Under the pieces are notes generated by a model. The model made no database searches. It was not told the DNA's origin and saw nothing but the letters and a program-made list of their open reading frames with translations. Positions 9,462-17,967 of a stretch of 64,000 nt of DNA are shown here, one piece after another (positions within the stretch are counted from its first letter, which is position 1; each line of letters begins with the position of its first letter). The stretch comes from Gallionella sp. (GTDB lineage: Bacteria; Pseudomonadota; Gammaproteobacteria; Burkholderiales; Gallionellaceae), in contig JAQTTY010000001.1 of the NCBI GenBank assembly GCA_028710525.1, forward strand, positions 275,955 to 339,954, read 5' to 3'. A program made the position numbers and the translations under genes.

Positions 9462-9647
9462 GTCTTTCCCTGTTATTTGTTAGGTTGCAGATTTTATTCG
9501 ATAGCGGCATCTATCTTCCATCTAGTCGGATATATTTTGCTTATCTAGAGTGCCCATACTGCTTATATAAAGGTATGCACTTGGGGTGTGGTGGTGCGAT
9601 AGCGCAGTTTTTTGGGGAGCGTATCAAGAACTAAAGACAAAAAGGGT

Positions 9648-9677
9648 TTGACACGTTCGCCGAGGCTGAAATAGAAT
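9648..9677 (+). promoter_or_regulatory. Promoter of rplM-rpsI
   Basis: TTGACA, 18-bp spacer, TAGAAT, then the GC-rich discriminator GCGCGCCC. This is a strong sigma70 layout with the GC-rich start region usual for stringently controlled ribosomal promoters. It lies 48 bp before the rplM start. Confidence 0.8.
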
Positions 9678-9724
9678 GCGCGCCCTTCGAGGTTTACTTA
9701 CAAGAATTTTTAGGAATTGTGGCT

Positions 9725-10162
9725 ATGAAAACATTTTCCGCTAAAGCCCAAGAAGTCCAGCACGACTGGCTTCTGGTTGACGCAGCAGACCAAGTGCTAG
9801 GCCGCTTGGCTGCACAAATCGCTTCCCGTTTGCGCGGTAAGCATAAAGCGATCTACACACCGCACGTAGACACTGGCGATTTCGTCGTAGTGGTCAATGC
9901 TGACAAGCTGCGCGTGACGGGTAACAAGGCTGAAGCCAAGCTGTACCATCGCCACACGGGTTACCCCGGCGGTCTGTACACGACTAACTTCACTAAGTTG
10001 CAAGGTCGCCATCCCGCACGTGTCTTGGAAAAGGCCGTTAAGGGTATGTTGCCTAAAGGCCCTCTGGGCTATGCAATGTTGCGCAAAATGAAGGTGTATG
10101 CAGGTGCAGCGCATCCACACGAAGCGCAGCAACCTAAACTTGTTAACTTGTTGAAAGCGTAA
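9725..10162 (+). CDS. rplM: 50S ribosomal protein L13
   Basis: Early-assembling 23S rRNA-binding protein, 145 aa. The N-terminus [29 protein letters not shown] and the segment [33 protein letters not shown] are diagnostic. The track places the start at a GTG at 9719, but the ATG two codons later fits both the conserved MKTF beginning and the spacing from AGGA. Two bases separate it from rpsI, the universal L13-S9 pair. Confidence 0.98.
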   Translation: MKTFSAKAQEVQHDWLLVDAADQVLGRLAAQIASRLRGKHKAIYTPHVDTGDFVVVVNADKLRVTGNKAEAKLYHRHTGYPGGLYTTNFTKLQGRHPARVLEKAVKGMLPKGPLGYAMLRKMKVYAGAAHPHEAQQPKLVNLLKA

Positions 10163-10164
10163 TC

Positions 10165-10557
10165 ATGAGCGTGACTTATAACTACGGTACGGGTCGTCGC
10201 AAGAGCGCGGTCGCTCGTGTATTCCTTAAAGCCGGCAAGGGCGACATCGTTGTTAACGATAAGCCAGTCGATGTGTTCTTCTCTCGTGAGACAGGTCGCA
10301 TGATCGTGCGCCAACCTCTGGAGTTGACAGAAATGATGGGCAAGTTTGACATCATGGTTAACGTGACTGGTGGCGGCGAAGCTGGCCAAGCAGGTGCGGT
10401 TCGTCACGGTATCACTCGTGCACTGATCGACTACAGCGCTGACTTGAAGCCGGTGTTGAAGGCAGCGGGTCTGGTGACTCGTGATGCTCGTGAAGTTGAG
10501 CGTAAGAAAGTCGGTCTGCGTAAAGCTCGCCGCAGGAAGCAATTCTCCAAGCGTTAA
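10165..10557 (+). CDS. rpsI: 30S ribosomal protein S9
   Basis: Small-subunit head protein of 130 aa whose basic C-terminal tail (RRKQFSKR) reaches toward the P-site tRNA. Typical segments are [25 protein letters not shown] and [20 protein letters not shown]. Second gene of the rplM operon, closed by a terminator 17 bp later. Confidence 0.98.
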   Translation: MSVTYNYGTGRRKSAVARVFLKAGKGDIVVNDKPVDVFFSRETGRMIVRQPLELTEMMGKFDIMVNVTGGGEAGQAGAVRHGITRALIDYSADLKPVLKAAGLVTRDAREVERKKVGLRKARRRKQFSKR

Positions 10558-10573
10558 TCGCTACGGGATGTAC

Positions 10574-10597
10574 AAAAGCCGCCTTCGGGCGGCTTTT
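10574..10597 (+). terminator. Rho-independent terminator after rpsI
   Basis: AAAAGCCGCC-TTCG-GGCGGCTTTT, a UUCG-capped stem, 16 bp after the rpsI stop. Confidence 0.93.
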
Positions 10598-10691
10598 GCT
10601 TTGGGCTTTGTTGTATTATGCGCAACTCTTAGCGATGCCCGTGCGGGCTTGCGCAGACTCGGAATTTTGCTATCAGGACAGGAATCTTTAG

Positions 10692-11720
10692 ATGATCAAA
10701 GTCGGTATCGTTGGTGGGACAGGTTACACGGGCGTGGAACTGCTGCGTCTGCTGGCTGTGCATCCGCACGTCTCTTTGCAAGTGATCACTTCGCGCGCCG
10801 ATGCGGGCACGCCGGTGAGCCAGATGTTCCCCAGCTTGCGCGGCTATGTTGATCTGCCTTTCTGTCATCCTGACGAAGCCCATTTGGAAAACTGCGATCT
10901 GGTGTTCTTTGCTACGCCCAACGGTATTGCCATGCAACAGACTCGCGCATTGTTGGACGCGGGTGTGAAGGTGATCGATCTCGCGGCAGATTTTCGTATT
11001 AAGGATATCGCGACTTGGGAAAAGTGGTATGGCATGAAGCACGCCTGCCCAGACCTGGTTGAAGAAGCAGTTTATGGCCTGCCGGAAGTGAATCGTGCGC
11101 AGATCAAGTCGGCACGTCTGATTGCCAATCCCGGCTGCTATCCGACCGCGGTGCAACTGGGTTTCATCCCTTTGCTCGAAGCGGGTGTGATAGAAACGGG
11201 CAGCCTGATCGCCGATGCGAAATCGGGCGTGTCGGGTGCGGGACGCAAGGCTGAGATAGGTTCGCTATTCTCTGAAGCTGCGGATAGTTTCAAAGCTTAC
11301 GGTGTGGCGGGTCATAGACATCTGCCCGAGATCAAACAAGGTTTGGCTAGAGTTAAATCCAGCGAGGTTGGTCTGACTTTCGTGCCGCACCTGACCCCTT
11401 TGATACGCGGTATCCATGCCACTTTGTACGGGAGGCTGAACAAGGACATCGATCTGCAAGCGTTGTTTGAAACTCGCTACAAGGACGAAGCATTTGTTGA
11501 CGTGATGCCTGCGGGCAGTCATCCGGAGACACGCTCCGTGCGCGGCTCAAACCGCTGCCGTATCGCGGTGCATAGGCCTCAGGGTGGCGACACGGTAGTG
11601 GTGTTGTCGGTCATCGATAATCTGGTCAAGGGTGCTGCCGGTCAAGCGGTGCAGAATATGAATATCATGTTTGGTCTTCCTGAGACTACTGCACTGAATA
11701 TCGTGCCTTTGCTGCCATGA
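10692..11720 (+). CDS. argC: N-acetyl-gamma-glutamyl-phosphate reductase
   Basis: Third step of arginine synthesis: NADPH reduction of N-acetylglutamyl phosphate to the semialdehyde. The 342-aa protein has the N-terminal nucleotide-binding turn [18 protein letters not shown], the catalytic Cys in [13 protein letters not shown] near residue 149, and [14 protein letters not shown] with good spacing precedes the ATG. It overlaps the next gene by 4 bases (ATGA), so the two are co-translated. Confidence 0.97.
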   Translation: MIKVGIVGGTGYTGVELLRLLAVHPHVSLQVITSRADAGTPVSQMFPSLRGYVDLPFCHPDEAHLENCDLVFFATPNGIAMQQTRALLDAGVKVIDLAADFRIKDIATWEKWYGMKHACPDLVEEAVYGLPEVNRAQIKSARLIANPGCYPTAVQLGFIPLLEAGVIETGSLIADAKSGVSGAGRKAEIGSLFSEAADSFKAYGVAGHRHLPEIKQGLARVKSSEVGLTFVPHLTPLIRGIHATLYGRLNKDIDLQALFETRYKDEAFVDVMPAGSHPETRSVRGSNRCRIAVHRPQGGDTVVVLSVIDNLVKGAAGQAVQNMNIMFGLPETTALNIVPLLP

Positions 11721-12457
11721 TATTTCGCAAGATCAAGCGCAAGTTCAGTATCGATGCGACGCAGTTGTCGGTGCGTCCTCATGTAGCTTGGTATGTGCGT
11801 TGGAGCATCTATATCCCATTTGTGTTGGCTGCCATAGGCTTTGCATGGTGGGCATACGATAGCGGACTTGAGTTAGCCGGTTTCCATCGTGGCCAGACCC
11901 AGCGAGAATTAGAGCAGTTACACACACAGGTTGCGACGCTGACTCAGGAAAATCTGACCTTGAACAACAAGGTGGCACAGTACGAGCAGCAGCTCCAGAT
12001 CAACGAGGCGAGCAGTGCCGAAACGGCTAAACAGCTGAAGACGCTCAGCGAAGAAAACTCGCACCTGCAAGAGGACTTAGGTTTCTTCCAAAATTTGACG
12101 GAGACACGTGGGAAGGCGGGTGAGTTGGGAGTGCACCGATTGCGCGTGGACCCCGATACCATGCCGGGGGAGTATCGCTTGCGTATGTTGTTGGTGCAGA
12201 GCGGTCAGCGTGCTAAACAGTTCAGCGGTTCCTACCAGTTATTGGTCTCTGTGGTGCAGGATGGTAAGCATACGACACTGGTATTCCCTGCTACGGATGG
12301 GGACAAGTCTCAATTTAAGCTCGATTTCAAGTATTATCAGCGCGTTGAGCAAGCGCTGCATTTGCCGCCCACGGCAATACTAGAGAATGTGCAAGTTAGG
12401 GTGTTCGAGGGAGATGCTCACGAACCCAAGGTCAGACAGACTGTTACGCCATCCTGA
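11717..12457 (+). CDS. Membrane-anchored coiled-coil protein of unknown function
   Basis: A 246-aa protein with one N-terminal transmembrane helix (about residues 29-50, [21 protein letters not shown]) and a long heptad-rich coiled coil (about 58-120). A compact C-terminal domain follows (from [23 protein letters not shown]). It resembles hypothetical proteins of betaproteobacteria found beside bactofilins (family name uncertain, possibly DUF6776). It overlaps argC by 4 bases and is followed after 21 bp by the bactofilin gene. A role with the bactofilin in cell-envelope organisation is inferred only from position. Confidence 0.75.
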   Translation: MIFRKIKRKFSIDATQLSVRPHVAWYVRWSIYIPFVLAAIGFAWWAYDSGLELAGFHRGQTQRELEQLHTQVATLTQENLTLNNKVAQYEQQLQINEASSAETAKQLKTLSEENSHLQEDLGFFQNLTETRGKAGELGVHRLRVDPDTMPGEYRLRMLLVQSGQRAKQFSGSYQLLVSVVQDGKHTTLVFPATDGDKSQFKLDFKYYQRVEQALHLPPTAILENVQVRVFEGDAHEPKVRQTVTPS

Positions 12458-12478
12458 CTTTCTAAAAAGGAGATAACG

Positions 12479-12889
12479 ATGTTCAGCAATAAACACAGCA
12501 AACCCCAGAATCGCATCGATTCATTGATAGGTGCAGGTACTATCATCACCGGTGATTTAAACTTTAGCGGTGGTATGCGCATCGATGGTCAGGTGAACGG
12601 CAATGTAGTGGCGACACCGGGCAAGCCTAGTACTCTAGTGTTAAGCGAACTTGCGCAGATCAATGGTAACGTTGATGTCACTCACTTGGTGGTCAACGGC
12701 ACTATCAATGGTGACGTCAAGGCCAGCGAATATTTGGAACTACAAAGTAAAGCCAAGGTCACAGGTGACGTGAGTTACGCAACTATAGAAATACAATTGG
12801 GTGCCGTGGTGGATGGTCGTTTGCTGCATGCGGCGGTCGGCGCAGAGCGAGAGAAAGTGGTTTCACTGAAAGTCGGCAAGGCCGAATAA
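12479..12889 (+). CDS. Bactofilin (polymer-forming cytoskeletal protein)
   Basis: A 136-aa protein with a central right-handed beta-helix of short repeats (GTIITGDLNFSGGMRIDGQVNGNVV, LVLSELAQINGNVDVTHLVVNGTINGDV, KAKVTGDVSYATIEIQLGAVVDG), the hallmark of bactofilins. The tails are short and disordered. Bactofilins self-assemble into filaments without nucleotide and position cell-wall enzymes. The membrane coiled-coil gene just upstream and the M23 endopeptidase gene 1.5 kb away are plausible partners. AAGGAG lies 7 bases before the ATG. Confidence 0.93.
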   Translation: MFSNKHSKPQNRIDSLIGAGTIITGDLNFSGGMRIDGQVNGNVVATPGKPSTLVLSELAQINGNVDVTHLVVNGTINGDVKASEYLELQSKAKVTGDVSYATIEIQLGAVVDGRLLHAAVGAEREKVVSLKVGKAE

Positions 12890-12910
12890 TCAAATTTTAA
12901 GGAGCAGAAC

Positions 12911-13261
12911 ATGAATGCAATGACCGAAGTACAAGATCCGTTGGTTTTCACCGACAATGCGGCTAACAAAGTAAAAGAACTAATCTCTGAAGAAGGCAAT
13001 GAAGACTTGAAGCTGCGTGTGTTCGTCAGCGGCGGCGGATGCTCCGGTTTCCAATACGGCTTCACTTTCGACGAAGTGACTAACGAAGATGACACTGTGT
13101 TGGACAAGAATGGCGTGCAGTTGCTGATTGATCCTATGAGCTTCCAATATCTGGTCGGTGCGGAGATCGACTACCAAGAAGGTTTGGAAGGTTCGCAGTT
13201 CGTTATCAAGAATCCTAACGCGACAACGACCTGTGGTTGCGGTTCTTCGTTCTCTGTGTAA
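12911..13261 (+). CDS. erpA: Iron-sulfur cluster insertion protein ErpA
   Basis: A-type carrier that passes 4Fe-4S clusters to target enzymes. The 116-aa protein has the three ligands at Cys44 ([12 protein letters not shown]), Cys108 and Cys110 (TTCGCGSSF). The N-terminal extension before [15 protein letters not shown] and the FxYGFxFD pattern fit ErpA better than IscA or SufA. Clear AAGGAG site. A terminator follows and separates it from the convergent anmK. Confidence 0.93.
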   Translation: MNAMTEVQDPLVFTDNAANKVKELISEEGNEDLKLRVFVSGGGCSGFQYGFTFDEVTNEDDTVLDKNGVQLLIDPMSFQYLVGAEIDYQEGLEGSQFVIKNPNATTTCGCGSSFSV

Positions 13262-13284
13262 TCACGGATAGCAAGGCAATAGTT

Positions 13285-13314
13285 ACGGGGCGCTAAGGCG
13301 CCCCGTTTGTTTTT
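13285..13314 (+). terminator. Terminator between erpA and anmK
   Basis: ACGGGGCG-CTAAG-GCGCCCCGT with a T-rich tail. It serves erpA. The GC stem could also stop the convergent anmK message. Confidence 0.88.
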
Positions 13315-14407
13315 ATGCGTGATGGATGGCGCCCAGCACACAGGCGTGTGCGGCGCCCGTGACTAGCGGCAGGTTGCTGCGTTTGCCCAATATGGTCTGC
13401 TGCGCTAACCATGCAAAGGCGATTGCCTCCAGATAGTCGCCCTGCACACCCAAACTATCGGTTACTGCTATCACGCAGTTGGGTAGCAATGCGGACAGAC
13501 GATTTCGTAGCGTCTGATTGTGCGCGCCGCCACCGCACAGATAGATCTCGCGTGCTCCCGCACAGTGTTGCTCTATGCTTTGCGCGATGCTGACACAGCT
13601 TAACTCTAGCAAGGTGGCTTGTACGTCTTGAGCTCGCTCTGCGCCATTCAACTTGTTGTGCAGCCAATCCATATTGAATAGATCGCGCCCGCTGCTCTTG
13701 GGGGGCGGAAGCGCGAAGTAGGGCTCGGCTAGCATCAGTGCTAGTAACTGGGGCAGGATCTTTCCTGTAGCTGCCCAAGCACCATCTTTGTCGTAGGGGG
13801 TGCCGAGATGACGTTCGCACCAGGCATCCATCAGCAAATTGCCTGGACCACAATCGAAACCCGAGGTCGGTGCAGTGGGTGACAGATTAGTCACATTGCT
13901 GATACCACCTATGTTTAGGATGACGCGATGGATGTCGGAATGACGGAGTATATGGTCATGAAACGATGGCACCAGCGGCGCGCCCTGACCACCGGCAGCG
14001 ATGTCGCGACTGCGGAAGTCGCTCACCACGCTGATATCGGTGAGTTCGGCGAGTAAGGATGCGTTGCCAATTTGTAGGGTGTAACCATGCTCGGGGCAGT
14101 GTCGGATGGTTTGTCCGTGGCAGCCTATCGCAATAATTTGCTGCGGATTGAATCTGCAATGTTCCAGCAGTGGAGGAATCGTAACTGCATAAAGACGCGC
14201 CAGTTGGTTCGCGATGACTTGACTGATATGCAGTTCGTTATCGCGCGGCGTATGCAACGCCAACAACTCAGCGCGTAGTGCAGCATCGAAAGCTAGGAAA
14301 TGGCTAGCCAGTAGCTGAGGGCTAGACTGAGAGAGGTCGACTAGGACAGCATCGACACCGTCCAAACTCGTTCCCGACATCAGCCCTATATACAGCTGCT
14401 GTTGCAC
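13313..14407 (-). CDS. anmK: Anhydro-N-acetylmuramic acid kinase
   Basis: Murein recycling: ATP-dependent opening and phosphorylation of anhydro-MurNAc to MurNAc-6-phosphate in the cytoplasm. The 364-aa sugar-kinase fold has the AnmK start YIGLMSGTSLDGVDAVLVDL, IGCHGQTIRHCP, RDIAAGGQGAPLVPSFH, NIGGISNVT and LCGGGAHNQTL. Its start lies 7 bp after the M23 peptidase stop, so the two cell-wall genes are one operon divergent from tyrS. Confidence 0.95.
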   Translation of the reverse strand: MQQQLYIGLMSGTSLDGVDAVLVDLSQSSPQLLASHFLAFDAALRAELLALHTPRDNELHISQVIANQLARLYAVTIPPLLEHCRFNPQQIIAIGCHGQTIRHCPEHGYTLQIGNASLLAELTDISVVSDFRSRDIAAGGQGAPLVPSFHDHILRHSDIHRVILNIGGISNVTNLSPTAPTSGFDCGPGNLLMDAWCERHLGTPYDKDGAWAATGKILPQLLALMLAEPYFALPPPKSSGRDLFNMDWLHNKLNGAERAQDVQATLLELSCVSIAQSIEQHCAGAREIYLCGGGAHNQTLRNRLSALLPNCVIAVTDSLGVQGDYLEAIAFAWLAQQTILGKRSNLPLVTGAAHACVLGAIHHA

Positions 14408-14414
14408 GGGAGGT

Positions 14415-15710
14415 CTAGTCTAGTTTTGCCAAGTTGGTGTTGCGTAGCAGATCCAAATTGGCGGTGAAGTTATCCGCAACAGGTTGGAATGCTGCCATTT
14501 GTGCAGCACTGATAGGCTTTGCATCAGGCAGTGAAACACGCAAGGGGTCATGCTGCTGACCATTGACCTTGAACTCGTAATGCAGGTGAGGGCCAGTCGC
14601 CAAGCCTGTCTTTCCTACATAGCCGATCACTTCACCCTGTGCAACGCGCTGACCTTTATGCAGGCCGGAAGCGTAGCGGGACAAGTGACCATAGACGGTG
14701 GTGTAACGGCCCTGATGATTGACCATGATGACGTTGCCATACCCATTCTGTTTGCCGACCATCTCTACTACGCCATCAGCGGTTACTTTAACGCGAGTGC
14801 CTGTTGGGGCAGCGAAGTCCACACCTTTATGCGCACGCCATTTGTTCAGCACTGGATGGAAACGAGAGGTCGTAAAACCCGAGCTCACGCGTGAAAATTC
14901 GATGGGAGAACGCAAGAAAGCTTTACGCACACTCTTGCCTTCAGGTGTGTAGTAGTCGCCGTGCTGAGCATCAGTTTGGAAGTACACCGCGCGATAGGTC
15001 TGACCTTTGTTGATCAGTTCAGCGGCTTGGATGCGGCCTGTGCTAACTAAAGCGCCATTGCTGTACAGCATCTCGTACATCACAGTGAATTTATCGCCAC
15101 GACGCAGGTCGTGATGGAAGTCGATATCACCACTGAACAATTCGATCAACTGGTGAGCAGCTGCATCGGGCATGCCTGCAACGTCGGTAGCAGCATACAA
15201 GCTGGTCTTGATCTCGCCGGTACGTACAAACAGGCGCTTCTCCATCTGTGCGGCCAAAATCTTCGCTTGAAACTTGCCATCCTTCTTTTCGATGACGACT
15301 TGTGCGCCATTCTCATTTAGGAAACGCAAAGACATCAGGTTGCCAGCGCTGTCGGTCTCGGCTTGTACATCTTTACCGGCAGGCATCTTGCGCAGATACG
15401 CAGCTTCAGGCGCGCTGCGCAGATAGCTGCTGGCAGTTTCATCGTCGATATTCATGCGACTCAACACTTCAGCCACGGTGTCGCCACGTTGGATGCGCTC
15501 ATTGCGCCAGAAGGTTGCAGCAGCAGTCTGTTGGGGGGCGATGTTCAGGTGTATCTCTTGTACAGTGAGCTGCGTGTCATCCAAACCGATCTGGTTTTGT
15601 GGAACCAAGCCGAATGCAGTCACGACCCCCAGCAAAGGCATGGTGGATAAAGTGACGAACCAGCGCAATTTCATTTTGCGTTCTTGGCTGAGCAGGTTTT
15701 GGGTTAACAT
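14415..15710 (-). CDS. M23 family murein endopeptidase (LytM type)
   Basis: A 431-aa envelope peptidase that should cleave peptide crosslinks in peptidoglycan. An N-terminal membrane/signal segment (about residues 14-36, RWFVTLSTMPLLGVVTAFGLV) precedes a periplasmic region with a LysM/OapA-like part (RIQRGDTVAEVLSRMNID). The C-terminal catalytic domain holds the zinc ligands in HKGVDFAAPTGT, the GHLSRYA turn and GPHLHYEF. The start at 15710 is chosen because CCAAGGAGG sits 6 bases before it. The track start adds 13 residues without such a site. MepM-like organisation. Confidence 0.92.
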   Translation of the reverse strand: MLTQNLLSQERKMKLRWFVTLSTMPLLGVVTAFGLVPQNQIGLDDTQLTVQEIHLNIAPQQTAAATFWRNERIQRGDTVAEVLSRMNIDDETASSYLRSAPEAAYLRKMPAGKDVQAETDSAGNLMSLRFLNENGAQVVIEKKDGKFQAKILAAQMEKRLFVRTGEIKTSLYAATDVAGMPDAAAHQLIELFSGDIDFHHDLRRGDKFTVMYEMLYSNGALVSTGRIQAAELINKGQTYRAVYFQTDAQHGDYYTPEGKSVRKAFLRSPIEFSRVSSGFTTSRFHPVLNKWRAHKGVDFAAPTGTRVKVTADGVVEMVGKQNGYGNVIMVNHQGRYTTVYGHLSRYASGLHKGQRVAQGEVIGYVGKTGLATGPHLHYEFKVNGQQHDPLRVSLPDAKPISAAQMAAFQPVADNFTANLDLLRNTNLAKLD

Positions 15711-15919
15711 TCGCGCCTCCTTGGGTTGCCTATTATCTGTTGTTGGCAACTTGCTACGTTTTTGAACAGGATGCGCACTTTATCAGAAAGGCGCTCACCT
15801 TCAAAACCCAGCAGACATGCGGCACGAGCGATCTTCGAATGGTGATGATCGGCCGATGAGCGGCAGAATAATCAGAATGAGTGGCGGATTTTCTCATTTC
15901 TACTAGTGATATTAAGAAT

Positions 15920-17125
15920 ATGAATGACATGACACATCAAGACGCACTCGCTGTTATCAAGCGCGGCGCAGACGAATTATTGATAGAAGCTGAGCTGATC
16001 AAGAAGCTGGCGCAGAACCGCCCCTTGCGTATCAAAGCGGGTTTCGATCCCACCGCGCCCGACTTGCATCTCGGCCATACCGTACTCTTGAATAAGATGC
16101 GGCAACTTCAGGACATGGGGCATCATGCCTTATTCCTGATCGGCGACTTCACCGGCATGATAGGCGACCCTACTGGCAAGAACGCAACTCGCCCGCCGTT
16201 GACGCGTGAGCAAGTGCTGGCCAATGCCGAGTCCTATCGCGAGCAAGTGTTCAAGGTGCTGGACCCAGCTAAGACCGAGGTGGTGTTTAATTCCACTTGG
16301 ATGGATAAATTCAGTGCGGTCGATCTGATACGTCTAGCCGCCACTCATACGGTGGCACAGATGTTGGAGCGCGATGATTTCTCCAAGCGCTATAAAGGCA
16401 ATCAACCTATTGCAATCCACGAGTTCGTCTATCCACTGGTGCAGGGATATGACTCGGTCGCCTTAAAGGCAGACATCGAGCTGGGAGGAACCGATCAGAA
16501 ATTCAATCTGCTGATGGGGCGGGAACTACAGAAACATTTCGGTCAGGCACCGCAGTGTGTGCTCACCATGCCTTTGTTGGAGGGCTTGGATGGCGTCAAC
16601 AAGATGTCCAAGTCGCTTGGCAATTACATCGGAGTCACTGATACGCCTACCGATATGTTTGGCAAGATCATGTCCATCTCTGACGTATTGATGTGGCGTT
16701 ATCTGGAATTATTGTCTTTCCGCAGTCTGGGTGAGATCGCCACATGGCGTGCCGAAGTGGAGGGCGGACGCAATCCGCGCGACATCAAAGTGTTGTTGGC
16801 GCAGGAGATCGTGGCGCGCTTCCATAGTCAACAAGCTGCCGTAGATGCTTTGGCTGAATTCGAGGCGCGTTTCCAAAAAGGTGTGTTGCCGGACGATATG
16901 CTCGAAGTTGCGGTAGCTTCCCAGGACGGTAAGGTAGGCGTGCCGCAGATGTTAAAACAGGCAGGTCTGGTGGATAGCACTTCCGAGGCGATGCGCATGA
17001 TACAAGCCGGTGCGGTCAAGCTGGATGGCGAGCGCGTTAACGATAAAGGCGATACGGTCAAGGTCGGCAGCGTGGTCGTAGCTCAGGTTGGCAAGCGTAA
17101 ATTTGCCCGGATCACGGTTAATTAA
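15920..17125 (+). CDS. tyrS: Tyrosyl-tRNA synthetase
   Basis: Class I synthetase charging tRNA-Tyr. The ATP-binding signature appears as [13 protein letters not shown] and the KMSKS loop as [14 protein letters not shown]-terminal S4-type RNA-binding domain ([21 protein letters not shown]) is present. The track ORF begins at a GTG at 15881, giving 13 extra residues. [21 protein letters not shown] at 15920 agrees better with family N-termini, and ATG at 15929 is the other option. Divergent from the M23-anmK pair. Confidence 0.96.
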   Translation: MNDMTHQDALAVIKRGADELLIEAELIKKLAQNRPLRIKAGFDPTAPDLHLGHTVLLNKMRQLQDMGHHALFLIGDFTGMIGDPTGKNATRPPLTREQVLANAESYREQVFKVLDPAKTEVVFNSTWMDKFSAVDLIRLAATHTVAQMLERDDFSKRYKGNQPIAIHEFVYPLVQGYDSVALKADIELGGTDQKFNLLMGRELQKHFGQAPQCVLTMPLLEGLDGVNKMSKSLGNYIGVTDTPTDMFGKIMSISDVLMWRYLELLSFRSLGEIATWRAEVEGGRNPRDIKVLLAQEIVARFHSQQAAVDALAEFEARFQKGVLPDDMLEVAVASQDGKVGVPQMLKQAGLVDSTSEAMRMIQAGAVKLDGERVNDKGDTVKVGSVVVAQVGKRKFARITVN

Positions 17126-17141
17126 ATAATTTAAATATAGG

Positions 17142-17170
17142 TTGTGGCGAGTTTGGGCTTTTGCTAGAAT
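17142..17170 (+). promoter_or_regulatory. Candidate promoter of the rpsU-yqeY-dnaG cluster
   Basis: TTGTGG, 17-bp spacer, TAGAAT, then CGCGCCCTC. It starts within 20 bp of the tyrS stop and 37 bp before the rpsU ATG. Confidence 0.65.
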
Positions 17171-17206
17171 CGCGCCCTCAAATTTTTGGTAGAAGGTAGT
17201 TTGTTC

Positions 17207-17419
17207 ATGACAACAGTACGTGTAAAAGAAAATGAGCCGTTTGAAGTTGCAATGCGTCGTTTCAAGCGTTCCGTAGAAAAGACTGGTCTGCTGACCGACC
17301 TGCGCGCACGTGAGTTTTACGAAAAGCCAACTGCAGAACGCAAGCGCAAGCTGGCTGCTGCTGTGAAGCGCCATTACAAGCGCATCATGGGTCAGACTCT
17401 GCCTCCTAAGCTGTACTAA
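17207..17419 (+). CDS. rpsU: 30S ribosomal protein S21
   Basis: Small basic protein of 70 aa that helps initiation near the anti-Shine-Dalgarno end of 16S rRNA. The sequence [29 protein letters not shown] is diagnostic. The track start at 17186 adds seven residues that match no S21. First gene of the macromolecular-synthesis cluster leading to dnaG and rpoD. Confidence 0.97.
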   Translation: MTTVRVKENEPFEVAMRRFKRSVEKTGLLTDLRAREFYEKPTAERKRKLAAAVKRHYKRIMGQTLPPKLY

Positions 17420-17461
17420 GATCGTTCCCCTATCATCATCGCCCCAGTGGCGGTGCATGCT

Positions 17462-17908
17462 ATGACGCTCAAGCAACAGATCACAGATGATATGAAAGCC
17501 GCCATGCGCGCCAAGGATACGGCGCGTCTGGGGGCTATTCGTCTTCTCCTCGCAGCGATGAAGCAGCGCGAAGTGGACGAACGTGTCGAACTGTCCGATG
17601 CGGATGTGGTCGCTATCATCGAAAAGATGAATAAACAGCGCCGCGATTCCATCAGCCAATATGAAGCCGCTGGTCGTTCTGATTTGGCGGATGTGGAAAA
17701 AGCAGAGATGGCTGTGTTGGCGACTTATATGCCCAAGCAGTTGTCCGATGCGGAAGTCGCTGAAGTGGTGCAAGCCGCTATCGCTGCAACAGGAGCAACC
17801 GGCCCGCAAGACATGGGCAAGGTCATGGGTGTGGTCAAGCCCAAGCTCGCTGGTCTAGCCGATATGGGCAAAGTCTCTGCCTTGATTAAAGCGCAACTGA
17901 CCAAGTAG
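17462..17908 (+). CDS. GatB/YqeY domain protein
   Basis: A 148-aa mostly helical protein matching the YqeY family (MTLKQQITDDMKAAMRAKDTARLGAIRLLLAAMKQ, DVEKAEMAVLATYMPKQLSD, GPQDMGKVMGVVKPKLAGLADMGKV). The domain also forms the tail of the GatB amidotransferase subunit, where it binds tRNA. The free protein has no firmly assigned function. It sits between rpsU and dnaG, the usual location in many proteobacteria. The ATG at 17462 is preferred over the GTG 15 bases earlier. Confidence 0.9.
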   Translation: MTLKQQITDDMKAAMRAKDTARLGAIRLLLAAMKQREVDERVELSDADVVAIIEKMNKQRRDSISQYEAAGRSDLADVEKAEMAVLATYMPKQLSDAEVAEVVQAAIAATGATGPQDMGKVMGVVKPKLAGLADMGKVSALIKAQLTK

Positions 17909-17967
17909 TCGTTACATAACCGTACCCACGGCACTCGCTGCCGGCGTGAACTAGAGGGCGGCCTGGT

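Noticed and set aside
9452-9634. 60-aa ORF in the rplM upstream region
   Set aside because: No ribosome site, and the DNA carries the OsmC start and the approach to the rplM promoter. Composition looks non-coding.
16952-17809. 285-aa minus-strand ORF across tyrS, rpsU and yqeY
   Set aside because: Lies antisense to three well-recognised genes and their promoter, with His/Cys-rich shadow composition.
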